Positions 43,801 through 52,135 of a stretch of DNA of 64,000 nt are shown piece by piece; position 1 is the stretch's first letter, and every line of letters begins with the position of its first letter. Source of the stretch: Saprospiraceae bacterium. GTDB taxonomy: Bacteria > Bacteroidota > Bacteroidia > Chitinophagales > Saprospiraceae. The translations under genes were made by a program, and so were the position numbers. The stretch is taken from positions 33,509-97,508 of the forward strand of contig JALHRR010000015.1 of the NCBI GenBank assembly GCA_022841345.1. Reading direction: 5' to 3'. A model generated the notes under the pieces. The model was not told the DNA's origin and did no database searches. It saw nothing but the letters and a program-made list of their open reading frames with translations.

Positions 43801-44310
43801 TTCTCAGTCCAGTTTGAGTTTTTCCAAAAGCCCCTACCAATGACGAATTATTCGTTTTTTAATTCAATTCCTGAAGGTGTTTCCACTCAAAATTTTAGCA
43901 ATTTCCCTGCTTTCCAAAACGGATTGCGATATAGCATGTCTATGAAAAATTGGCTATTCCTAACTGAAGTTTCGTATGGTGAATCTACAGCATTGGATCC
44001 GTTTGGGCACATGATTTACCAAAATAGTTTTCAAAGCAAAGCAGGTATAGGCTGGTTGCATGATTTTAATAGAAACAGGATCATTGCTGAAGCTGGCGTT
44101 GCGACATTGTTCGAAAAGTCTGTTAATTCCAGTTCTTTCAGTTCAAATGTATCCAGGCAATCTTTACAGGCATTATATTTTAAAACTGAATATCAAATCA
44201 ATCTTAAGGCTGGATATTGCATTTTCTGGGAACCGCAAATATTTTATTTCCCATCACAAAGACAATTGAGCGGACTGCTATCTACCGGTATTAAATTAGT
44301 TTTGGAATAA
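40819..44310 (+). CDS. Giant envelope protein, unit 1: TM helix, four Ig-like and three SprB-like repeats, C-terminal barrel-like domain
   Basis: From the ATG at 40819 the product has 1163 residues. A signal peptide is followed by a linker with 'PWHKIDLGSPLMK', then a hydrophobic helix (about 98-120) ending in Asp-Asp-Asp. Next come four cadherin/Big_9-like Ig domains ('(D)D.Y/QTV......GNVLNND.G') alternating with SprB-type repeats ('CDFSAAIST...CGRSNG..WPNG'). The last ~165 residues ('FFQKPLPMTNYSFF' to 'LSTGIKLVLE') have alternating aromatic beta strands like a small outer-membrane barrel. There is no T9SS sorting domain. With a membrane helix at one end and a barrel at the other it could span the periplasm; that is inference. 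It is 116 bases after its partner gene and has a close paralogue at 52136. Confidence 0.82.
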   Translation: MKINVLFFFNILSIISGYSQNNIPLSYSNTEINNNIKPLQPNVLPDTKFLPLEAVKEGLLPESNPVKTTDIPTIGDTLPWHKIDLGSPLMKQKSSKPFPWWIPITAGGAAVAATGVVLLLKDDDPDEPSIPIAINDQFTVPCKMNSAISPLSNDSGEGLRIIAFSGAPPGWVTFTDQTINILETASQNFTFTYTIMDTNGAQANATITITIEFTPIQLQSPAFQGGPGDIITHQIFTNAVCAGCTVTNANSAPQSTFTWTPAGAFSFEIPDLAQPQTILFTFNVTDQCMQTGTAQISVTVRPECDIEPSFIVSNEECDFTNGSIEVDIDPITDYQFQWSNGRTTALINGLSEGIYQVTITLISNPVCAEVFNVEVSASSPALTLVDDRYQTVSNVLLTGNVLNNDIGSQLRVTAFDDLNVVEFSILADGSFRFLADENAQDQYTSVYTVTDICGATSTAIVQFDVAKLPCDFSAAISTVAADCGRSNGNASVIINPAGAPYEIRWPNGTFGPSASGFSAGSYNLVITNTSNNCVLNFSFNITENPVPNYIQTLETSAATCIGGAQVDLLLNDPAGAAMQIIVSKGNVPIFSLNVNSGLIKLGEIVNFLPGDYQIAVSCAGCPARCAQIINITITQEFPLLEITDDTGSTPSNTVWSGNVLLNDFGTGMNVIGFTQPSAGISSVNANGLALYNPPDGFSGTVTFNYTVRDTCGQEKSAVVTINVVAIPCDFTVQFSNIPADCGQMNGSSTISFFPSGNSYQVSWPDGTQGFTNSMLLPGNYTVTITDASAGCTKMFSTIISELPPLNLIQEVTAQNGTCLEAGSVSYTISNPGPVDILVEIYLNNQFIFSTSINSLGTFSDEISPLSPGPYLLQALISGSPRRCADAVVFEIVLEELPMTLVDDNYTIPFGTVWIGNVLMNDTGTGLQVSGNTTTPNGIVQILPNGTGTFVPLAGFSGTATFQYFALDVCNQEKMANVNITVLPFLGGLNSENTSFSVQFEFFQKPLPMTNYSFFNSIPEGVSTQNFSNFPAFQNGLRYSMSMKNWLFLTEVSYGESTALDPFGHMIYQNSFQSKAGIGWLHDFNRNRIIAEAGVATLFEKSVNSSSFSSNVSRQSLQALYFKTEYQINLKAGYCIFWEPQIFYFPSQRQLSGLLSTGIKLVLE

Positions 44311-44687
44311 TTATTTTATATTTCAATAATAAAGGCATGTCTTAACTTATAACTTATTACTCATAACTCATTTCTCATTTCTCATCTCTCATTTCTCATC
44401 TCTCATTTCTCATCTCTCATCTCTCATCTCTTATATCTCATACCTTATATTTCAAGGCTGTTCATCGCAAGATCAGTTCTTTATAGTTAGGATCCTTTGT
44501 CACTCACTATCTGTGACTGCGTGACCTGCGGCTCATAATTCATCGCGAGTCGTGTCGCTTCGCTCTACTGCGCGATCCTTCTGATAACTCCTAAATCTCA
44601 CAGCTGTTAACCTGGCTGTTTCACTCATAATTCATAACTCATAACTCATAACTGGCTGCTCATCTCTTTCATCTCATCTCTTATATC
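44311..44687. repeat. Low-complexity CTCAT repeat block with GGCTGTT words
   Basis: No gene. Positions about 44360-44445 are a ten-base-period array of TCTCAT/TTCTCAT words; later come 'CATAATTCATAACTCATAACTCATAACT' style repeats. GGCTGTT occurs at 44456 and 44614. A TCGCGAGTCGTGTCGCTTCGC segment near 44545 resembles the palindrome-rich element at 33822-34127. It lies between cassette unit 1 and the AhpD-like gene. Confidence 0.8.
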
Positions 44688-45272
44688 TTATATCTCCTTG
44701 ACAGGTCTCTTTATCCCAAACCATTTCATAAATAGCACAATGAAGCCGGGGAATTTATACCCATGTTTTGCAAGCATACCTGCTCCTTCTTTAAATATAC
44801 CCGGATATCCGGTGATACCATGCCCATCCATCAATCTGTTATAATAATTGAACAAAGCGGCTATACAAATCGTATCCTCTGCAGCGGATTCTGACCATCC
44901 TTTGTTTCCAATTGCTTCAATATCGGACTTCTGAACTTTGCTGGGGCTGAGTGTAAGCTTTTTTACCAAAGCTAAAACTGGACGCATCTTTTCTTCAACC
45001 GGAGCGGCATCCTCATTTTCTATAAGTTTTTGAATCAAATCCTCCTGCATTCCGAAATTGACAGCGACCTGAGTATGAATTCCGCTACAAAATGAACATG
45101 CATTCAATGCAGAAACATATGCAGCAATTAATTCTCTTTGTTGTACACTCAATTCAGATGGTCCGCGCAGCACATTTTGGGTGAAGGCATCCATATGTTT
45201 ATACCTGCTGCGCTTTCTGAAAATCACATCACGCATATCTGAATAGTCGTCCAGGTAAGAAAAGTGTGCCAT
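44688..45272 (-). CDS. Carboxymuconolactone decarboxylase/AhpD-family protein
   Basis: A 194-residue all-helical protein of the peroxidase-related AhpD type. The redox motif 'ACSFCSGIHTQVAVNFGM' (Cys-x-x-Cys followed by His three residues on) is complete. The opening 'DAFTQNVLRGPSELSVQQRELIAAYVSALNAC' and 'DTICIAALFNYYNRLMDGHGI' fit the family. AhpD-like proteins reduce partner peroxidases or respond to peroxide. It is on the minus strand and interrupts two blocks of the plus-strand surface cassette, so it is probably not part of it. Its last codons lie in the CTCAT-rich block. Start ATG ends at 45272. Confidence 0.88.
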   Translation of the reverse strand: MAHFSYLDDYSDMRDVIFRKRSRYKHMDAFTQNVLRGPSELSVQQRELIAAYVSALNACSFCSGIHTQVAVNFGMQEDLIQKLIENEDAAPVEEKMRPVLALVKKLTLSPSKVQKSDIEAIGNKGWSESAAEDTICIAALFNYYNRLMDGHGITGYPGIFKEGAGMLAKHGYKFPGFIVLFMKWFGIKRPVKEI

Positions 45273-45723
45273 ATTTTTTTACTGAAAAATATATCTTAAG
45301 TCCAACATTTTAGCGAGGCTCGGGTAGTTTTATTGTTTATTTTTTACAAATGTCCTGTAATATATTGGTTTACAAAGAATTAAATATTATATAATTATTG
45401 TAAACATACTTAGCTTATTTTTTGTAAATTTATTACCATAATTATGAGACATTACCAATTATAGTTATTGGGATTGGGAAGAAGAAAAGAGGGTTTTAAC
45501 ATTTCAAATGACCCCACTGATGAGAAGTAAACCATATGATTTCAAATTATTATGTGATAGCAGATGGGCAATGCTTTCATCCAAATTGTATTGTAATATC
45601 TCCAATTACAAACTCAGAAAATTCAGGCCACAAAGGGCCAGAAAAAGGCAGTGATTTATGTAGGTCCTATTTGATTTATCCTTCTGTACTGAATCTGCTT
45701 CAGTTCCACAAAATCACTGTAAA
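45273..45723. other. Divergent spacer upstream of cassette block 2
   Basis: No gene is convincing; one 76-codon frame (45536-45766) overlaps the real start in another frame and looks random. The left half is very AT-rich ('ATTATATAATTATTG', near 45385) and should carry promoters for both the AhpD-like gene and the DUF4157-like gene. I could not fix a specific -33/-7 pair. Confidence 0.5.
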
Positions 45724-47883
45724 ATGTCAATATTCTACACTCACTCTTCCAATTATGGATTTTTAATTTGTCTGATACTCATAGCATTCGGAATTTCTCA
45801 TGTCAATGGTCAAATAAGACCATGGATGCCTGATACTTACCCTGATGATTTAGTTTTTACTGCTAAGGGCACAGGTAGGACTACCGGACATATAGCTACA
45901 CTCAGCATTCAGAATCCATCTTCTAATGATCTGGTGCTGAAAATTCCAGCACTATTCATTCCCTCTTCAGGTCAATATCAGCCTTACATAGTGCCTTCTC
46001 CAAAGGTAGTTGAAGTTCCCGCCAGATCTACAACCAAAGTCGATGTCGAAGGTTATTGTGTTGATATTCATACTCCTCCTGTTCCGGAAGGCAGAGCAAT
46101 GCCTCCTGTTGATGAATGGATTGGAAAAGATCCTGAGCTATTTACCAATACAGGAATTGATCCCGGTAAATTAATGGAATATTGGGGCGTGACTAAGCCA
46201 AATGAACCCGGTGATCCACCAAGACACTCAAGCATCATTTTTTTTCCTGTTGACACCACATTAAATAGTCCAGTTGTAAGTAATCATGTGCCAGTTGAAA
46301 TGATTACCGGTAATGGAAGTACCCACACAACAGCAATACAACAAACCTTTTGGTATATTTCAATTGGAAATGATGAAATTCCAAAAATAAAAGGTACTAG
46401 TCCTGATTCTTCTATAGTAGATGAATCTGGTACAAATGTTGACATCTACAAAGATGAGAATACGCAGATAAATTCTTCTGAAAATTCGCCGGATACTGCT
46501 GATTATGTAATAGAACAACAAACGGTTTGGAACTATTCAGTGCACACCCCAAAGGATAGTGCAATGCTTTCAATCCCATTATATTTTGACGCTATTGATA
46601 AAATAATCAAAACCACTGACAGTTTGACTTCAAATGGTCTGATCAACACTCCATTTAGTAATAATAGAGAAAAAGAAAGAGAAGCTGTCATTCAACAAAC
46701 ATTTTGGTCTTACTCAGGAGCATTGCATGATGAACCATATACAAAAGAAGATTTCAGTATCAAACTGGAAGAGCAATTTGAAGAAGCTACAGGGCAATCA
46801 GTTTCAACCGCGCCGACCCAGGTACAAGAGCAACTACGAAAAGGAGTGGAGGATTTCTGGAATACATTTCAACTTGTTGGCACTGAAGCAAAGGTACTGC
46901 AACAGCCTCCATCCGGAAGTGATCCAAACACTCTGCCTCACAGAAAAGAGATGGAAGATATTTTAGGGAAAAAGGATATTAGCGACGTCAGGATTCATGA
47001 TAAATCTTCGGCTGATAAAGCATCTGAAACAGTTGGGGCTGAGGCTTATGAACCTGGCAACTCAATTCCTAAAGTTGGCAATCCTTCAAAGGATGATGCA
47101 GCGCATGAATTGGTGCACACCAAACATAACAACCGCTCAACTCAACAACCAACAAGTACTCAGGTTCCGGCACAATCTCAAAATCTACCAAAGATTGAAG
47201 GTCAAAAAAATAGTGGACTTCCCGGAAATAATTCCTCCCAGCCATCAGATGTGATGAATCCCAAAATTGATAATCCATTTGAAAAGCCTGATAAAATATT
47301 TGGTTCGGGTACGGATTCAACTCAAGTACCTGCTCCAAAAGAAAACTGTTTGTGTCAAAGTTTGAACTTCAGTTTATCCGTAGAAAGATATTTAAAGGGC
47401 GATGGAAATAAAGTAAAAGAACAAAGAGAAGTCATAAAACATCAACGTATTACCAGTCAATTTCAAGTAGCTGATAATTCGAATCAGCTTGATATTGATA
47501 AAGTTTTAGATGTTGAATTGAGGGAAAATGAATATTTCGTCATTAGTTTTTTTGACCCTGAGGTAAGATGTGTTTGCCAGAGTGAAGGAAGCAATGGGAC
47601 TCCTTGTATTTCTTATGAAGATTCCCGACAAAAAAATAGTGGGGCCAAACAAGGAGTTAGGGTGGATTTTAATAAGGTGAGTTCAGCAAATGTCAAAAGC
47701 GCAAATAAGGCTGGAGGCGCAAAATCTATGAAATTTACCATAGTTCCAAATAACAAATCTGAAGTTATTGTTCTGTTTGATTTTGCTTCTTTTTGTTCTT
47801 CAAATAGATGTTTCCCTAATAATCAAATGGAAACCAGTTGTAAAAAATCATTTGCAATTAAGTTAAGCAGCCCGAAAAAGTGA
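45724..47883 (+). CDS. Exported modular protein with thioester-like motifs and DUF4157/eCIS-core-like segment
   Basis: The 719-residue product has a signal peptide (to 'SHVNGQ', about 30). A beta domain (40-135) is related to the GHIA domain of its neighbours ('GTGRTTGHIATLSIQN') and contains 'EGYCVDIHTPPVPEG' with Cys112. Three motifs Q-Q-T-[FV]-W occur at 206-210, 265-269 and 324-328, exactly 59 residues apart. 'YTKEDF' matches the partner proteins. At about 406-468 'DISDVRIHDKSSADKASETV', 'AEAYEPGNSI' and 'AAHELVHTKH' follow the pattern of DUF4157, the eCIS core domain, with HELVH at 461-465. The C-terminal part is Cys-rich beta sequence. Family membership is inferred from motifs only. It is 29 bases before the next cassette gene's ATG. 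Confidence 0.8.
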   Translation: MSIFYTHSSNYGFLICLILIAFGISHVNGQIRPWMPDTYPDDLVFTAKGTGRTTGHIATLSIQNPSSNDLVLKIPALFIPSSGQYQPYIVPSPKVVEVPARSTTKVDVEGYCVDIHTPPVPEGRAMPPVDEWIGKDPELFTNTGIDPGKLMEYWGVTKPNEPGDPPRHSSIIFFPVDTTLNSPVVSNHVPVEMITGNGSTHTTAIQQTFWYISIGNDEIPKIKGTSPDSSIVDESGTNVDIYKDENTQINSSENSPDTADYVIEQQTVWNYSVHTPKDSAMLSIPLYFDAIDKIIKTTDSLTSNGLINTPFSNNREKEREAVIQQTFWSYSGALHDEPYTKEDFSIKLEEQFEEATGQSVSTAPTQVQEQLRKGVEDFWNTFQLVGTEAKVLQQPPSGSDPNTLPHRKEMEDILGKKDISDVRIHDKSSADKASETVGAEAYEPGNSIPKVGNPSKDDAAHELVHTKHNNRSTQQPTSTQVPAQSQNLPKIEGQKNSGLPGNNSSQPSDVMNPKIDNPFEKPDKIFGSGTDSTQVPAPKENCLCQSLNFSLSVERYLKGDGNKVKEQREVIKHQRITSQFQVADNSNQLDIDKVLDVELRENEYFVISFFDPEVRCVCQSEGSNGTPCISYEDSRQKNSGAKQGVRVDFNKVSSANVKSANKAGGAKSMKFTIVPNNKSEVIVLFDFASFCSSNRCFPNNQMETSCKKSFAIKLSSPKK

Positions 47884-47912
47884 ACTATTCATTTACCTGT
47901 AAACAAAGCATC

Positions 47913-50900
47913 ATGGTAAATAAAGCATTCTATCTACTGATTTTAACATTCTTCACACTGCTGGCATCTGCTCAGGAAAACAAGAAACCCGCCGGAGATT
48001 TTGTAAAGGAGGCAGCAGAAATTCTTCAGCGTGCACAGGCAGCTTGTGCCAAAAAGGAGTATGATTCTGCCATTAAAGAATATGATAAAACACTGGCTGC
48101 ATACAAAAATGCTTTGAAAGCTTACGGAAAGGATGACGAAAAGAGTAAAGAATCTGTGCAGACGCAAATTGATAAAATCAAAAAAGAAAAGGATGTTTGC
48201 AAGATGCGGGGAGAAGTGCAAAAATTGATCACTTCTGCCAGACAAAAATGTTTGGATCGCCAGTATAGCCAGGGTCAGCAAGATTTCGGGGATGCTATAA
48301 AACTTTTGAAGACTTATGAGAAGGAGTTAAAAGCTGCAAAATCGAAGCTTGAGAAAGAAAAGAAAAAAGATGCCTTTCTGGATAAGGAGCTGGAGAATGT
48401 TAAAAATGAAATTGAAGAATTAACTAAAGAAAAAGACAAATGTATTCAACCCAGGGAAGGGAGATTACCTCCTGACCAGGGATCACGCAGGATAAAGGAT
48501 ACCAGAATCGTGATCCAAAGAGCAATCGGAACAGGTAATACGACCGGGCATATTGCCAACATTACAATAAGTAATACTGGCAATGAGCCTGTTAAGCTAT
48601 GTTTTTCATCACAAAATTCTTGTCCTGAAGATGCGGTCTACATTGGGATGATTTATACCCCCAATAAGAAATATCAGGATTACGTGATAACCGGTCCGGT
48701 CGACTTTGTGATTCCACCCACTACTACTTTTATTATACCGGCCACAGGTGTTTGTGTTGAACCAGATAAAAAACCAGTACCGGATGGATCTCCGTTTTCT
48801 AACCCGGATACCTGGATAATCCAAAGCGATCCTCCTTCATCTTTTACATACGATGGGGTGAAAATTGACGATGAATTGCCGGAATTGTATGTTACAAATA
48901 TTTCTGATGTTTGGCCCGGGATAAATGTTTCTACTGACAAAGGTTTTACTGTTGATCCTGCTGAGAATCCTGATTTAACTGCCTCCCTGATCTTCGATGC
49001 AATGGAGAAAATTGATTCCACTATAAAGGATCTTAATAATCAGGGTTATTATTATGCAGGACCATTTGTAAGAGAGTCAGATTATACCTCATCTATCATA
49101 AGGCTTTACACTACCTGGAATTACATTGGAGCTGTGACCGGCAATGAATATACATTTGATGACTTTGAATCCGGAATCCTGGATCTGGTGGATGAAATTG
49201 CTTCAGAGACAAAAATTGATACTACTAAACTAAAGAACGAAACCATTCTGGTTTGGGACATGATTACTCTGACCGGAGTAGAAGCAAAGATAATATCTGA
49301 TAAGCCTGACAGAAGAACTTCCTCATCCAGAGAAATTGACTTACCTATTCCGGGTATTCCGAATGGCTGCGACACTATTCGGCAAAAGGCTTCCGCGATG
49401 GTGGATTTAATGGCAAAAATGATCTGCAACGACGTCTCTGGTATCATGGCTGAGCTGGAAAATTTAATGAAGGATTATACTGCTTTATTGAATGATTTGG
49501 CCAATCTCAAAGGGAAAAAAGATGCAGCTCAAAAGTTTAAAGATCAATTAGAAAGCATGAAAGAAATGGCCCTGAAAAATTTGAATGCAGAAATTGATGG
49601 TATTCAAAATATGGAGGCTGATGATGCAGGATGTGCAGGGGATTGGCAAAATCAAATGCTGTCCAGGCTTGGAAATACTCCGGCTAACAGAAGTCGTGTG
49701 AAGCGGGCTGAAAGAGCATTTAATAATCGCAAATCAAGCACAGTAAAAAATTTAAAAGCTCGTCTAGACAGGCAGCAGAAACAATGGGATTCTAAAATTT
49801 CAAATATTGATAATCAAATTCAGGAGCTGAATAATAATATTGATGAAAAGCAAAAACAAGCCGATAACATCAAAAACAGATTGAATGAATTGGCAGAAAG
49901 GCTCAAAAATCAGGCTTGCGATTTTAAAATTAAATGGGACGAGTTAATAAGTTTCATGGATGCAAATTATAAATGTTTGGACTGTCCACAGGAGTTATTT
50001 CAAATGCCTGATAAAATTATTAGACTGGATGATTGCTTGAGAGACTTGCTTAGAAATTTAGCAGCATTGAAAAATTTAATTCCAGCTCCTGATGATGAAG
50101 ATTTAAAAAGAGCAGAAGCTAATGCCAAATTTAATCCCGGAGAGGCACAGGATATTTTTGACGCGGTTCAAAAAGCGATAGATGCTTATAAAGATCATAC
50201 TCAAAATGGTGCCGGAGGCAGTGTGTCAGCAACATCTGCCATTTGTAAGGGCTTGTTGCAATGGGCTTCCGGGTACCAATTCTTCAGCAGTATTGTAAGC
50301 CCGCGAAGCTTTGGTTCAGACAGAGGAAGTACTTATGGCTCTCCCGGATCCGGGACTGTTGCAGGACCATCAGATCCGGGGTCTTTACAAACCAGAGCTG
50401 CACGAAATGAATATCGAAAAGAAAGAAATGAATTTAGAAAAAAGGCCTCAGATCTTGCAAGGGATATTTCAAAAGCAGCAGGGACTGCCAATAGAGGATA
50501 TAACGGAGCGCCTATTGAAAATGGATTTACTGAACCGGAAAATGTGGATGCTCATGGCGCTGCAGAAGCTGTAAAGCATCAAAAAAACAATCAGGATCAG
50601 CTGAATGATATGATCAATGATTGGATCGCCGGTGTTCTGAATTGCTACAATAAAAAATTACAGCAACAGAATCAGAAGAAATATGTAGAACTTATTACCA
50701 AGTGTCTGATTTTCAGACAGTGTGGTTTGGCGTTAGCTACTTCTTATGGTGAATACAGGGACATGCTGGACGATATGGTTGAAGAAAATGAAGCAAGAAT
50801 AAAAGAAATTGAAGACCAAATGAATCGTCTGGGAAATTCCCTCAAGGCCCTGGATAATCAGATTGCTGAAATGGATAATAATATCAAAGAAGCTGAAAAA

Positions 50901-52073
50901 GTAATTGATGGCCTGAGCAGCGGACTCAGTGGCGCTGCCGGAAGGGCGGCAATCGCAAAGCAAGCAGAACTCAAATCCCGTTTGTCAAAATTGAAATCTG
51001 ATCTAAACCATCTTAGAAATCAGAGGAATAAAATTCAATCTCAGTTAGAAGATGCTGCCAAGGCTTTGAAACGTGCGACATCCGAAACTAATCGATTGAA
51101 AGAGCCACAAAATCTCAATGATATTTCTGATGCAGAATCCTGTAAAAGAGAAATTCAACGGATAGAAAATCTTGTGCGGAGGGCAAAAGATGCGCAGGAG
51201 GGTCCCATTGCTGATAATTTGGATGATGCAGGATCAAATTTAGATGACGCGAAATCAGATTTGGAAGACGGATTTGCAGGAGCTGATGATTTAAAGGGAG
51301 GCATTAGCGGTTTGAGTTCAGATTCAGAAGATGCAAAAGAAGAATTGGATGAATTGGATCGCACTATCAAAGACGCCATTGCAGCACGGAGACGGATTAA
51401 TTGTGAACGGATATTGGCTGAGCATTATAATAAAGTAAAACATAAAGACAGCACAGAAATAGACCTTGAATCCCTTAAGGAAGCTGCTGACGAATTGGAT
51501 GAATTATTGGAAGAAATTGACGAATTAAGGGAAATTTTGGATAGTGAAAATGAGGAGCTTGAAAAGCGAATAGCCCGGGCAAGAGGGGCAGCAGGAAAGG
51601 TCAAAAATACCATAGATAATATTCAGTATATCCGTGAATTGTTTGACCGGATAGCCACTTTATGGAAAGGTCTGCAATCTGACAGGGCCCTGGATAAAGG
51701 AGAGGCAATGAAAGCCATTCTGGATTCAGCAGCTGAACTGGCAGATTTAGTGCCAGGATATGGACATATGATTGCTTATTATGCAGAGGCATTCTCTGCA
51801 GCTTTAGAAGGCATAAGAAGAATTCAGGATAAAATTGTAAAACCATTCGAAGGTGCTGCAGATGATTATTTGAAACGCTCTTCTATTTGCGATTACTGGC
51901 TTGATAAAGCTTCTGACCATACAATGGATTCCCTCATTGAGGAAATGTGGAAAACTTTTACGAAGAATAATAGCATCGTTTTAAGTGGACTGAATTCTGA
52001 AAATACCGCCAGATTGAAGGACTATTTTAAAGCCCAGGCTTCTATGAGGATTATTGAATGTTGTTTGTTTTAA
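47913..52073 (+). CDS. Large exported coiled-coil protein, cassette unit 2
   Basis: I use the ATG at 47913 (1386 residues), which precedes a clean signal peptide ('LTFFTLLASAQ'). Two Cys-bracketed helical modules (about 35-96 and 107-178, ending 'IKKEKDVC' and 'LTKEKDKC') are followed by the GHIA beta domain (205-305, Cys281 in 'TGVCVEPDK') and the 'LIFDAMEKIDST...TWNYIGAVTGNEYTFDDF' part, as in the 39515 protein. The remaining ~900 residues are mostly long coiled coils rich in Lys, Glu, Asp and Asn with scattered Cys ('MDANYKCLDCPQEL'). A more hydrophobic helical patch follows near the end ('AELADLVPGYGHMIAYYAEAF'). I do not recognise the C-terminal half. The gene ends 62 bases before the giant paralogue. 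Confidence 0.82.
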   Translation: MVNKAFYLLILTFFTLLASAQENKKPAGDFVKEAAEILQRAQAACAKKEYDSAIKEYDKTLAAYKNALKAYGKDDEKSKESVQTQIDKIKKEKDVCKMRGEVQKLITSARQKCLDRQYSQGQQDFGDAIKLLKTYEKELKAAKSKLEKEKKKDAFLDKELENVKNEIEELTKEKDKCIQPREGRLPPDQGSRRIKDTRIVIQRAIGTGNTTGHIANITISNTGNEPVKLCFSSQNSCPEDAVYIGMIYTPNKKYQDYVITGPVDFVIPPTTTFIIPATGVCVEPDKKPVPDGSPFSNPDTWIIQSDPPSSFTYDGVKIDDELPELYVTNISDVWPGINVSTDKGFTVDPAENPDLTASLIFDAMEKIDSTIKDLNNQGYYYAGPFVRESDYTSSIIRLYTTWNYIGAVTGNEYTFDDFESGILDLVDEIASETKIDTTKLKNETILVWDMITLTGVEAKIISDKPDRRTSSSREIDLPIPGIPNGCDTIRQKASAMVDLMAKMICNDVSGIMAELENLMKDYTALLNDLANLKGKKDAAQKFKDQLESMKEMALKNLNAEIDGIQNMEADDAGCAGDWQNQMLSRLGNTPANRSRVKRAERAFNNRKSSTVKNLKARLDRQQKQWDSKISNIDNQIQELNNNIDEKQKQADNIKNRLNELAERLKNQACDFKIKWDELISFMDANYKCLDCPQELFQMPDKIIRLDDCLRDLLRNLAALKNLIPAPDDEDLKRAEANAKFNPGEAQDIFDAVQKAIDAYKDHTQNGAGGSVSATSAICKGLLQWASGYQFFSSIVSPRSFGSDRGSTYGSPGSGTVAGPSDPGSLQTRAARNEYRKERNEFRKKASDLARDISKAAGTANRGYNGAPIENGFTEPENVDAHGAAEAVKHQKNNQDQLNDMINDWIAGVLNCYNKKLQQQNQKKYVELITKCLIFRQCGLALATSYGEYRDMLDDMVEENEARIKEIEDQMNRLGNSLKALDNQIAEMDNNIKEAEKVIDGLSSGLSGAAGRAAIAKQAELKSRLSKLKSDLNHLRNQRNKIQSQLEDAAKALKRATSETNRLKEPQNLNDISDAESCKREIQRIENLVRRAKDAQEGPIADNLDDAGSNLDDAKSDLEDGFAGADDLKGGISGLSSDSEDAKEELDELDRTIKDAIAARRRINCERILAEHYNKVKHKDSTEIDLESLKEAADELDELLEEIDELREILDSENEELEKRIARARGAAGKVKNTIDNIQYIRELFDRIATLWKGLQSDRALDKGEAMKAILDSAAELADLVPGYGHMIAYYAEAFSAALEGIRRIQDKIVKPFEGAADDYLKRSSICDYWLDKASDHTMDSLIEEMWKTFTKNNSIVLSGLNSENTARLKDYFKAQASMRIIECCLF

Positions 52074-52135
52074 ATTGCTATTAGAGGAGGATTTTTATAA
52101 GGTCAAACCTTTGGTTACAACATAAACTTTCAGGT

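Noticed and set aside
40819..44310. SprB gliding adhesin
   Set aside because: SprB is far larger and has a T9SS sorting domain; these proteins have a membrane helix, a barrel-like end and no sorting domain.
44360..44445. Regular array resembling a CRISPR
   Set aside because: Units are only about 10 bases without unique spacers, and no cas gene is present.
45536..45766. 76-codon frame before the thioester-like gene
   Set aside because: It overlaps the signal-peptide start in another frame and has no coding character.
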